From: Planctomycetaceae bacterium TMED10
Lineage (GTDB): Bacteria; Planctomycetota; Planctomycetia; Pirellulales; UBA7805
Reading direction: 5' to 3'
Length of the DNA stretch: 14,435 bases
NCBI GenBank assembly: GCA_002168195.1
Contig: NHBP01000029.1
Location: forward strand, 1 to 14,435
A program made the position numbers and the translations under genes. Position 1 is the stretch's first letter, and every line of letters starts with the position of its first letter. Shown here one piece after another: positions 1 to 6,333 of the stretch. A model generated the notes under the pieces. That model made no database searches. It was not told where the DNA came from and saw only the letters and a list, made by a program, of their open reading frames with translations.

Positions 1-1281
1 AACTAATCCTGAACCACCATTTCCCGATGGGTTGGAAAAAGCTGCCCCACCACCGCCAGCGCCACTGTTTGGCTGTCCATCACCTGCGACGTTCGTAGTG
101 TAGTCATAATATTTGTTGAGTTTTCCGTTCCCGCCCCCATATTGCCCATAGCCCGACCCTGCATACATCACGCCACTGTTTTGCATACCTCCACCGCCAC
201 CACCGCCAGCAATGTAGACATTTGTTTTTCCTCCCGAACCATTACTGTGAGATAACATCTTGCCTGAGCCTCCATAGCCACCCGTAGAAGACCAGGTACT
301 CTGCGCCCCTACGGTCCCGTTGTAACCTTCGATATTTGAGCCTCCACCTCCACCGCCTGCTCTAGCCCCATATGACCAATTCTGGGCAGCTTCTCCCCCT
401 CGGAAAGCATTCACCGAGTTGGTGCCTGCATAGCCGTAATTTTGATTGATAAGCGAACCGCCACCTGATCCGAAATTCGCTGTTCCAGTCGGTGGCTGAC
501 CAGAGTTTCCTGAACCTGTTCCTCCATAACCGCCTTTGTAACCGTAAAGAACTGTTCCTGTAGCACTCGCCGTGACAGTGCTGTCACTTGCGTCAGTTGG
601 GGTTGTAGTACCTGAACTTGCGGAGCCTCCGCCTGCGCCAATGACTACTGTGAAAGTATCAATAACATCTCCTGAAGCGATTGTCGCCGGATTAAAGTCG
701 CCAGCCCCACCACCACCAGAACCATATGACCCCGAAGTCGATCCTCCAGCTCCTCCCCCTCCGATAACAGTGGAGGTCATGGTCGTAGATGCTGGGTTGC
801 TTGTCATTGTAAGAGTTCCAGCGCCCGTGAATCTCACAACAGATTTGTAGTAGCCGACACCCCCTGAGGAACTGTCTTCAAAAGTTCCCGCAACAGGAGA
901 GCCAGTAGTGCTGTATGTCGGAGCAGCTGCTGGTGCGACACTTCCAGTCAATCCTCTTTGACCTTCTTTCCAAGTCAAAGCTCTCACTGAGCAAAGGTAA
1001 GTTGTCCCGTTAGTTAAACCCGTGATTGTGTATTCTCTCAAATTAGAAGCGACGGTTGCAGAAGCAACAGTCCAATTTGAGCCACCGTCTGTTGAATAAG
1101 CAACCTCATAAAAGTTGATGATCTGCCCTTCCGAATCGGGAGCCGACCAGGTGACCCGCAGTTCTGCATCTTTACGCCAGACGACACAACCTGTTGGTGG
1201 TAGGCATTCCCTGGGTAAAAATCTTTGAGTTAGTAATCGTCTGTATCGTCTGGGGTTGTATCTACCAGAAGGAAAGGGCAT
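1..1281 (-). CDS. FN3 plus glycine-rich tail adhesin (3' partial)
   Basis: This open frame runs from ATG 1281 to the left edge, 427 codons with no stop. GGAG lies 7 nt before the ATG. The N-terminal 27 residues are basic (MPFPSGRYNPRRYRRLLTQR). A fibronectin type III domain covers about 28-121: LRVTWSAPDSEGQIINFYEV, AYSTDGGSNW, then YTITGLTNGTTYLCSVRALT. A beta segment follows (about 145-172), then a long glycine-rich region (173 to the edge). That region has runs such as GGGGAGG, GAGGGSAS, AGGGGGGS, AGGGGGGGGM and GAGGGGAAFSNP. Such domains occur in phage tip adhesins and in T-even gp38-like proteins, where glycine runs form packed polyglycine II helices carrying variable receptor loops. Here it is fused to an FN3 anchor. 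The CC-rich look of bases 1-720 on the plus strand simply reflects glycine codons. Confidence 0.85.
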   Translation of the reverse strand, partial: MPFPSGRYNPRRYRRLLTQRFLPRECLPPTGCVVWRKDAELRVTWSAPDSEGQIINFYEVAYSTDGGSNWTVASATVASNLREYTITGLTNGTTYLCSVRALTWKEGQRGLTGSVAPAAAPTYSTTGSPVAGTFEDSSSGGVGYYKSVVRFTGAGTLTMTSNPASTTMTSTVIGGGGAGGSTSGSYGSGGGGAGDFNPATIASGDVIDTFTVVIGAGGGSASSGTTTPTDASDSTVTASATGTVLYGYKGGYGGTGSGNSGQPPTGTANFGSGGGSLINQNYGYAGTNSVNAFRGGEAAQNWSYGARAGGGGGGSNIEGYNGTVGAQSTWSSTGGYGGSGKMLSHSNGSGGKTNVYIAGGGGGGGMQNSGVMYAGSGYGQYGGGNGKLNKYYDYTTNVAGDGQPNSGAGGGGAAFSNPSGNGGSGLV

Positions 1282-1285
1282 TTTT

Positions 1286-1579
1286 TTACTCCGGTGGGGT
1301 TGGCCAAACAACAGCTGAAACTCTTGTGTAAGCAGCTGGTAGATCTCTCAAATTTTGTCTATATGTTTTCCACTCATCCTGCTTCGCAGTTGTTAGTGGT
1401 GAATCGTTGCTGATCGTCCAATCTGATGTGAGAAGCAGTTGGTCACGATGGGGTCGTATGGAGCTTATGTCTTTATCATTTTCGTCTGATAACTCATTAA
1501 GTCTCGCTACTTCTTCATCGCTCATCTCAACTTCAAGCCACTCGCCTGATTCGTTCGATAATTTTGTTGGGTTTGCCAT
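1286..1579 (-). CDS. Tail fibre assembly chaperone-like protein
   Basis: This 97-residue acidic protein has AGGAG 6 nt before its ATG. Residues about 42-97 read RPHRDQLLLTSDWTISNDSP, then LTTAKQDEWKTYRQNLRDLP, and end VVWPTPPE. This is the pattern of the phage tail assembly chaperone family Phage_tail_APC (Pfam PF16778 by my recollection): 'RxxRxxLLxxSDWTxxxDsplxxxxxxxWxxYRQxLRDlPxxxxxPxxVxWPxxP'. The N-terminal half, with a MSDEEVARLNELSDENDKD stretch, is probably helical. Such proteins are encoded beside fibre genes and are thought to help fibres fold or attach. Here it lies between the six-gene array and the glycine-rich adhesin, and could serve either. It stops 4 nt before the adhesin start. 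Confidence 0.75.
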   Translation of the reverse strand: MANPTKLSNESGEWLEVEMSDEEVARLNELSDENDKDISSIRPHRDQLLLTSDWTISNDSPLTTAKQDEWKTYRQNLRDLPAAYTRVSAVVWPTPPE

Positions 1580-1587
1580 TGTGTCTC

Positions 1588-2127
1588 CTATCCGAGTCCG
1601 TACATTGTGATTGTGCTGAGTGTCGTCCAGTTTCCTGAACTTAAAGTGAACTCAACCTGGGTTACCGCAGCATTAACTGCTGGGTAGTAAGACCCTCCTC
1701 CTTGGCTTTCCATGCCATGGGTCGTCGAGTCTCTCATTGCTCCGGCATCCCATTGCATTACGTGCGAGCTTGAACTTTGTGTGTAATTAGGGATTACCAT
1801 TTCAAACCAACCCAAACACTCCTGAAAGCCGAAGGATGCGTCATCTGAAACGATTGGTTCAATCTGCCAAGAGGTTCCAGCATTAAAATTCTTAGCGGTT
1901 GCAACGCCACCGTAGTAAAAGATGCTTTTCTGAGAATAATAAGCTCCATAATCGGTGTTAATTGCTACTTGAGAAAGTTTAAAAACATCCGACGAGCTAG
2001 TCGTCTGAGTTTGACCCATGAAAATCAGACTTTTATAAGTCTGGGGAATAGACGTAAAAGAAATTGCCGGAGAGCTACCTGTTCCAGTAGCAGCATCAAT
2101 TTTGTTGTAAGGACTTGAATTGCTCAT
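1588..2127 (-). CDS. Appendage array protein 6 (probable receptor-binding family)
   Basis: This 179-residue protein is the last of the array. The start MSNSSPYNKIDAATGTGSSP leads to AISFTSIPQTYKSLIFMGQT, the family's opening strands. A middle ECLGWFEMVIPNYTQSSSSH segment corresponds to the 'VLEIxxYS' strand, and the end is VTQVEFTLSSGNWTTLSTIT followed by MYGLG. The ATG at 2127 overlaps the previous TGA in ATGA. A small gap with AGGAG leads to the chaperone-like gene. It is the shortest member and ends exactly at the YG closure, so it may represent the minimal domain shared by all six. Confidence 0.62.
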   Translation of the reverse strand: MSNSSPYNKIDAATGTGSSPAISFTSIPQTYKSLIFMGQTQTTSSSDVFKLSQVAINTDYGAYYSQKSIFYYGGVATAKNFNAGTSWQIEPIVSDDASFGFQECLGWFEMVIPNYTQSSSSHVMQWDAGAMRDSTTHGMESQGGGSYYPAVNAAVTQVEFTLSSGNWTTLSTITMYGLG

Positions 2128-2699
2128 GAGTTAAACCCGTACCAATCCCAAGTGCATCCCTGCATGAAATAGTTGCTGTTACTCCACTTGATACTCGTAA
2201 TAGCTGCTGTACTGTTCCACATTCCAGTGACGTAACCTCCGTAAACATCCGCCGAGTAGTCAGCTTGAATTGCATGGCCTCTGAAAACCTTCTTCAATGT
2301 TGTTGAGTTCCAGTTGTAGAAATCCATCATCACCATTGTCTTTGTTCCTGGTCGGGTCTCAGCTGTTCCCGTTCCGCCTGAATAGCTATATATACCGCCG
2401 AAAAAAACTGGCGAGTAATCATTAGCGACATAGTGCGTGATAGTAGATGCACCGTTTTGCGTGTAAGTGTTGTTGTGATAATAGTTCGCACTGGTTGTGT
2501 CATTGTTGAACATCATTTGCACAGAGTTACCCATCTGAGTTGTTTCCTGAGAGCCACGGATTCTCATAATCAACCGGAGATGATCGAACTCCCCAGTCGG
2601 GTCCATCCAAAAGTTTGCAATGGTGAAATCTGCTTCAGCTGCCGACCAATTAAAAACAGAGTTTGACCAAAGAGTAGTTAAAGAGTTTTTAAATCCCAT
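2124..2699 (-). CDS. Appendage array protein 5 (probable receptor-binding family)
   Basis: This is a 191-residue paralogue. I chose ATG 2699 (MGFKNSLTTLWSNSV) because it lies 1 nt after the preceding stop with GGTGG upstream; starting at 2786 would overlap the previous gene by 86 nt. Family marks are TIANFWMDPTGEFDHLRLIM followed by RIRG (about 28-51), TKTMVMMDFYNWNSTTLKKV in the middle, and AAITSIKWSNSNYFMQGCTW ending DWYGFNS. The 'WNSTAAITSIxw' phrase is widespread in this protein family. It is unusually rich in Met, Trp and Tyr compared with its neighbours. The TGA overlaps the next ATG (ATGA). Confidence 0.6.
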   Translation of the reverse strand: MGFKNSLTTLWSNSVFNWSAAEADFTIANFWMDPTGEFDHLRLIMRIRGSQETTQMGNSVQMMFNNDTTSANYYHNNTYTQNGASTITHYVANDYSPVFFGGIYSYSGGTGTAETRPGTKTMVMMDFYNWNSTTLKKVFRGHAIQADYSADVYGGYVTGMWNSTAAITSIKWSNSNYFMQGCTWDWYGFNS

Positions 2700-2700
2700 G

Positions 2701-3411
2701 TCATGCCACCAAATTGTGTGTATAGCCGTAAAGCTCGAAACTTGAACCAGCAGTCCAGGTGTCTCCTGATGAATAAGTACCCGCAATCATTGAAACGCAA
2801 TCTATTTTGTCTCCATAAATTGATGCGCCATACATGTTTGAAAAATGTCCGTCTGTACTTCCAGAAGCGGTTCGTGAATAGCGAGCCTCAAAAATCTGAT
2901 TCGAGATATTGTTCGATGAAGGTGAAGACAACCACATCTGAAACATTCCAGCATTATCTGCCGGCACGCTCGTACCGCCTCCCGAATCACTATTAAAGCC
3001 GTAAGATTCCCAGTAACGAGTTTTATTGTATGCAGCAGTTCCGTCTCCCATACCAAAAGGACCGGACATGACTACTGTCGACAGAGAGTAATAAGCACTG
3101 GAATAAACAAAGTCATTGAGATGATTCCAGTTGTACCAGGTGGAAAGCTGACCAGTTGCGCTGTCATTCTCAGTTTTAGCAATGACATAGAGCAGCCTGT
3201 AGCGTCTGAAATCGTATATCGCATCATTATCATTAGTGACAAAATCGACCCGTGTAGTTGTCGAACCTGAAACAATCGCCGAATCTATGTGAACCATTCC
3301 GTACCCAGCTTGACGGTGATTTGATGTTCTGTCCATCACCTCAGTCGGGTTATAGCGACCGACCCAGGTCCCATTGATTGATCTTTGATTCGTAAAAAAT
3401 GAATTTCCCAT
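2701..3411 (-). CDS. Appendage array protein 4 (probable receptor-binding family)
   Basis: This is a 236-residue paralogue, the longest in the array. The N-terminal part MGNSFFTNQRSINGTWVGRY is specific to this member. Then VDFVTNDNDAIYDFRRYRLL (about 55-74) matches the 'xYxxL' strand, particularly that of member 1 (WRRYEML). The C-terminal part has CVSMIAGTYSSGDTWTAGSS and ends FELYGYTHNLVA, the LYG closure with a short tail. The ATG at 3411 directly follows the previous TAA, with GAGGA a few bases upstream. Composition is rich in Ser, Tyr, Asn and Gly. It lacks recognisable enzyme motifs, so a depolymerase is not indicated. Confidence 0.6.
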   Translation of the reverse strand: MGNSFFTNQRSINGTWVGRYNPTEVMDRTSNHRQAGYGMVHIDSAIVSGSTTTRVDFVTNDNDAIYDFRRYRLLYVIAKTENDSATGQLSTWYNWNHLNDFVYSSAYYSLSTVVMSGPFGMGDGTAAYNKTRYWESYGFNSDSGGGTSVPADNAGMFQMWLSSPSSNNISNQIFEARYSRTASGSTDGHFSNMYGASIYGDKIDCVSMIAGTYSSGDTWTAGSSFELYGYTHNLVA

Positions 3412-3966
3412 TTATCCTCGCCATCCATACAGAGTTACCCATGAAGTAGTCGTCCAGTAATCTGTTGCGCTATCAGTAGCGATTGAAAGCTGAGTGATAG
3501 CAGCTGCTGCGTCGTCATGATGCCAGCCAGCCATACCTACAGGATTTAAACCGTTCGCTGAGTTGTTTTCATTGTCTGGGCTAAACCATTTATAAATCCC
3601 AGCGTTTTTAGTTGTCGCATCCGAATAATTCCCGAACCATATTTCAAGCACTGAATGACAGGCGGTACTTGCAGCTCCTCCTAGAACATTTGGACCCAAA
3701 TTGTTACCCAGGTAAGACGCTCCAGATGCGTCTCTGAAAACCCATAGATTTGCTGAGCCGTTGAAGCCAGAGTTGAATCCGCTCATAGTGTAATTAGTTG
3801 TTGAACCATTTATGAGAATCACAACAGGGTCAGTTGCAACTGTAGTTGTTGAACGAAGGAAAGCTCTCATCTCTAGATGTCTGTAATCACCGGAAATACC
3901 CGAAAAAGAAATTGTGTTTGAAGCTCCTGTCCCATTTGCTGTCGCTATAAATTCAACCGCTGCCAT
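3412..3966 (-). CDS. Appendage array protein 3 (probable receptor-binding family)
   Basis: This 184-residue protein is the clearest member of the family. The start MAAVEFIATANGTGASNTIS leads to FSGISGDYRHLEMRAFLRST (about 20-39), the standard first strands. A middle segment reads HSVLEIWFGNYSDATTKNAG, in which 'hxVLeixxYsdaxxxKt' is typical. The end is AITQLSIATDSATDYWTTTS followed by WVTLYGWRG. The pattern matches small structural proteins of aquatic phages that carry 'FSGIPxxYkhL' near the start and 'LYGI' at the end. It starts at ATG 3966, overlapping the previous stop by one base, and is followed directly by the next ATG with GAGGA upstream. Confidence 0.65.
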   Translation of the reverse strand: MAAVEFIATANGTGASNTISFSGISGDYRHLEMRAFLRSTTTVATDPVVILINGSTTNYTMSGFNSGFNGSANLWVFRDASGASYLGNNLGPNVLGGAASTACHSVLEIWFGNYSDATTKNAGIYKWFSPDNENNSANGLNPVGMAGWHHDDAAAAITQLSIATDSATDYWTTTSWVTLYGWRG

Positions 3967-4559
3967 TATGAGTTCACCATTCCATAAAGTGAAAGCCGAA
4001 CCCCTGGTTGTATCTGCCCATTGGGTCCAATCGCTATATTTGTGACTGCTTCAGCAGCTGCTTGTCCTGCCCCCACCATCGACATCATTGGCTGGGTGCT
4101 TACTCCTGAATATGAAGATCCAAAATAAATTGAGCCGTTATGAGTCGTTATGACTGTGTTTGCGTTTGGGTCTGAATAGTTGTGAAAATAGAAAACACAA
4201 GTGTTATATGTCTGATCGGATGCTGTGAAATAAGCGCTGTTGCCGATACTGCCTGTGTCATTTTGTGTCGTGTTGTAAGTGTTGGTAATGATTTCTCCAC
4301 TGTTGCCTGAGATTTTTCCCCACCCTTTATTGAAAGCAATGGTTCCTTTGGTGGAACTGTCGATGTTCCCGCTTGTATAGCTCGAAACATTGTAAGTCGC
4401 ATAATATGCATTGTCACCGCCACCTGATTGAGTGGTTGTGCAGCCCTGAACAATCACCATCAGGGTTTGATAGTCCTGGGGAATATTATCCAAGTACATC
4501 CAGCTCTGATGGCTGTCATACGTCTTTGAAAAAATGTGTTTGACTGCTTGTTCGCCCAT
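3966..4559 (-). CDS. Appendage array protein 2 (probable receptor-binding family)
   Basis: This is a 197-residue paralogue. I chose ATG 4559 (MGEQAVKHIFSKTY), which overlaps the upstream TAA and has AGGAG about 10 nt upstream, over an in-frame GTG at 4568. Family marks are SWMYLDNIPQDYQTLMVIVQ near residues 19-38, HNYSDPNANTVITTHNGSIY in the middle, and the end VRLSLYGMVNS. The NIPQDYQTL segment is close to the SIPQTYKSL of member 6, so these two may share a subfamily. It is rich in Thr, Ser, Asn, Gly and Tyr, with no signal peptide or membrane segment. It ends in TAA/TGA-type overlap with member 3 at 3966. The receptor-binding role is inferred from position and family, not seen directly. Confidence 0.6.
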   Translation of the reverse strand: MGEQAVKHIFSKTYDSHQSWMYLDNIPQDYQTLMVIVQGCTTTQSGGGDNAYYATYNVSSYTSGNIDSSTKGTIAFNKGWGKISGNSGEIITNTYNTTQNDTGSIGNSAYFTASDQTYNTCVFYFHNYSDPNANTVITTHNGSIYFGSSYSGVSTQPMMSMVGAGQAAAEAVTNIAIGPNGQIQPGVRLSLYGMVNS

Positions 4560-5248
4560 TATTCCCACTCTCCTATCCCGCCGTCATTACCGTAAAAGCC
4601 GTACAAGCTCACTGTCGTACCAGCTAGAAAATCAACAGCGCTTCCTGTTTGTATATAAGGAGTGAACTCTGCTTTCAGCGTGGGTTGCGGAGCGGTTATG
4701 GCTAAGCCACCTGTGAAATATGAACCTGCGTGATAACCGCCAGCGAAACCGACAAAAGAAGCTTGCCTGTTGCCCTGGTAACCAGTGTTGTAGTCGCAGA
4801 TCATGAAATTGCCAGATTTGGTTGTGTCTCTGCCCATCATTCCGCAAATAACTGCATCAGCGGTAAGTGAATTGACCGTTGTCTGATTCCCAGTGTTGGG
4901 ATTATTGCCGGACATCAGCTGTGAATATGCTGTTGGATGAACAGTGTAAGTTGGCCAGCTGGCTGTCTGAAGTTTTATGTAGGTGTAATCAATTCCCGTT
5001 CCGTATGGGTTGTCAATCACGGGGTACCAGATCCATCTGAGCATCTCGTACCGTCGCCAGTCTTTCTTACCGTATAAAGGGCTGGAGAAAGCAATCGATG
5101 CCGTACCCGTTGTAATATTGACGGTTTCTAACAGAGCCACACCTTCATCAATGAAGTCAGTGTCGCTGCATTGATTGGAAAAGTTGTCACTAGGTGAGAT
5201 TGAACCGCCCTGTATCGCTACAGGGTATTTGTTAGGTGGAACGTACAT
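4559..5248 (-). CDS. Appendage array protein 1 (probable receptor-binding family)
   Basis: This 229-residue protein is first of six consecutive related proteins. Shared features are an early beta part with a 'Y..L' strand (KKDWRRYEMLRWIWYPVI, about 61-78), an aromatic, Asn/Gly/Ser/Thr-rich middle, and an end in a strand closing with LYG (TTVSLYGFYG). The N-terminus MYVPPNKYPVAIQGGSISPS differs from the others and may be an anchor. The start is ATG 5248, 3 nt after the previous stop, with a poor ribosome site, so coupling is likely. Proteins of this build ('dYk.L.lrg...', ending 'f.LYGi') are frequent near the end of tail operons in aquatic phages. They are presumed appendage or host-recognition proteins. 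Its stop overlaps the next ATG (TAATG). Confidence 0.6.
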   Translation of the reverse strand: MYVPPNKYPVAIQGGSISPSDNFSNQCSDTDFIDEGVALLETVNITTGTASIAFSSPLYGKKDWRRYEMLRWIWYPVIDNPYGTGIDYTYIKLQTASWPTYTVHPTAYSQLMSGNNPNTGNQTTVNSLTADAVICGMMGRDTTKSGNFMICDYNTGYQGNRQASFVGFAGGYHAGSYFTGGLAITAPQPTLKAEFTPYIQTGSAVDFLAGTTVSLYGFYGNDGGIGEWE

Positions 5249-5251
5249 GTC

Positions 5252-5626
5252 TTATGAAATGTCTTCGTATGCAACCATGACGTGAAGGTAGCCAGAAGCA
5301 TTATCTGACTTGGCGTACAAAGTGTCACCTTCTTCCAAGTACACGGGTGTTCCATCTTTCAAAAACGCTTCATATACAGAAAGAGCTGGAATGGGTACTT
5401 CTTTAGCCAAGTAGTAGTCCACGCCTCCTCTTGTTATATAAAGATCGAAAGAGGCTGTCACAGAACTAGAACCTGAAGTGTTAGTGGCGAGAACGCCAGC
5501 TAATTTCAAGACCTTATTCGATGATGCCCCGTTTGCTAAAACGCTGCCCGCTGTAGCAGACGACAAAGCAGTCAAAGCTGTCTTGCCGTTTATGGTTGCT
5601 ACGTTGACAATGTTGGGTGCTGTCAT
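5252..5626 (-). CDS. Small fibre-associated structural protein
   Basis: This 124-residue protein begins MTAPNIVNVATINGKTALTA, a start seen in many small structural proteins of aquatic phages that lie among fibre genes. The middle shows alternating beta strands (SVTASFDLYITRGGVDYYLA, then KEVPIPALSVYEAFLKDGTP). The end is YLEEGDTLYAKSDNASGYLH followed by VMVAYEDIS, the usual closing motif of this family. There are no catalytic features, signal peptide or membrane segment. AGGAG 8 nt before the ATG overlaps the fibre gene's stop region. It is probably a small trimeric or ring-forming tail appendage subunit. The family pattern is recognised with fair confidence, but the role is not established. 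Confidence 0.7.
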   Translation of the reverse strand: MTAPNIVNVATINGKTALTALSSATAGSVLANGASSNKVLKLAGVLATNTSGSSSVTASFDLYITRGGVDYYLAKEVPIPALSVYEAFLKDGTPVYLEEGDTLYAKSDNASGYLHVMVAYEDIS

Positions 5627-5635
5627 TTTTTTCTC

Positions 5636-6325
5636 CTATCCAAAAACCATTGACATGGCTATCGCTTTGCCTGTTGTTACACCGCTCGACTGGGTTGCCC
5701 ACGCTAAACCTGAAGCTGTAGTGCTGTCAGCTGTTAGCACTTGGGTGTCTGACCCAACCGTAAGTTTTGTTGAAGTATCAGCACCAGTTCCCACTACCAA
5801 ATCACCCAGGGCATCGGTATCAATACCAATGGTCAAATCTCCACTGGTTCCGCCCCCTTGGAGTCCATTCCCCGCCGTCACGCCCGTGACATCGCCAGGG
5901 TTAGGAGCGGACCAGGCTAATCCTGAAGCTGTAGTGCTGTCAGCTGTCAAAATGTGTGTATCAGTCCCGACTCCGAGCTTTGTTGAAGTATCGGCTCCGG
6001 TACCGACCACCAGGTCACCTTTGGTATCTGTGTCAATGCCGATCGTGATTTCTCCTGCGGAACCACCACCCTGGAGACCATTCCCAGCCGTCACGCCCGT
6101 CACATCACCAACTGGCCATCCAGCCCAGACAGATCCGTCATAGTAGACCAGAGAGTTTGTGTCTTTCAGGTAGGCGTTCATTCCTTCCGTTGGACTGGTA
6201 ACAGCTGCATCTCTAGCTGTCGCATCAGCGAAAACCATCACAGTTTGTTCCATCAAATATGTGTTCACTTCAGCAGCGGTCAAAACCGAGCCATCAGTGA
6301 AATTTTTGAAACCGGCTCCTGCCAT
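5636..6325 (-). CDS. Tail fibre-like protein with 71-residue tandem duplication
   Basis: This 229-residue protein has a strong AGGAGG site 5 nt before its ATG. The N-terminus FKNFTDGSVLTAAEVNTYLM, then VMVFADATARDAAV and YDGSVWAGW, is typical of phage fibre or tail-appendage proteins. Two near-identical 71-residue units follow (73-143 and 144-214). Each runs GDVTGVTAGNGLQGGG, a TIGIDTD segment, GDLVVGTGADTSTKL and then LTADSTTASGLAW. Repeats of the kind 'KGDLLVGTxADTxxxLxVGxxxQVLTADSTTATGLxW' are common in phage fibres, where they form trimeric beta shafts. A short end (SSGVTTGKAIAMSMVFG) follows. It is probably a short shaft connecting the tip to the appendages encoded next. Confidence 0.75.
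   Translation of the reverse strand: MAGAGFKNFTDGSVLTAAEVNTYLMEQTVMVFADATARDAAVTSPTEGMNAYLKDTNSLVYYDGSVWAGWPVGDVTGVTAGNGLQGGGSAGEITIGIDTDTKGDLVVGTGADTSTKLGVGTDTHILTADSTTASGLAWSAPNPGDVTGVTAGNGLQGGGTSGDLTIGIDTDALGDLVVGTGADTSTKLTVGSDTQVLTADSTTASGLAWATQSSGVTTGKAIAMSMVFG
5684..6109 (-). repeat. Tandem in-frame repeat, 2 x 213 bp
   Basis: The unit at 5897-6109 encodes residues 73-143 and the unit at 5684-5896 encodes residues 144-214 of the fibre. They abut exactly and keep frame. The DNA is partly diverged: some stretches are almost identical (around 5705-5732 and 5918-5945), while others differ at third positions. That indicates a duplication that has been kept under selection, not a very recent copy. 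Confidence 0.85.
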
Positions 6326-6333
6326 TTTTCCTC

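Noticed and set aside
411..641. Minus-strand open frame of 76 codons in the left part
   Set aside because: It is out of frame with the adhesin reading frame that is open over all 1281 bases and carries FN3 and glycine-rich features. It is a Gln/Val-rich shadow of glycine codons.
180..720. CC/CCA-rich simple-repeat-like tracts on the plus strand
   Set aside because: They are the complement of glycine codons in the adhesin, not microsatellites; codons vary and frame is kept throughout.
2802..3056. Minus-strand open frame of 84 codons inside the array
   Set aside because: It lies wholly inside appendage protein 4 in another frame. There is no ribosome site, and the parent frame has the family motifs and tight coupling on both sides.
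5478..6143. Long plus-strand open frame of 221 codons
   Set aside because: It is antisense to the fibre gene and the small structural gene. Its internal repeat merely mirrors the duplicated units, it is Pro/Val-rich with no ribosome site, and the minus-strand frames have proper starts, sites and family motifs.
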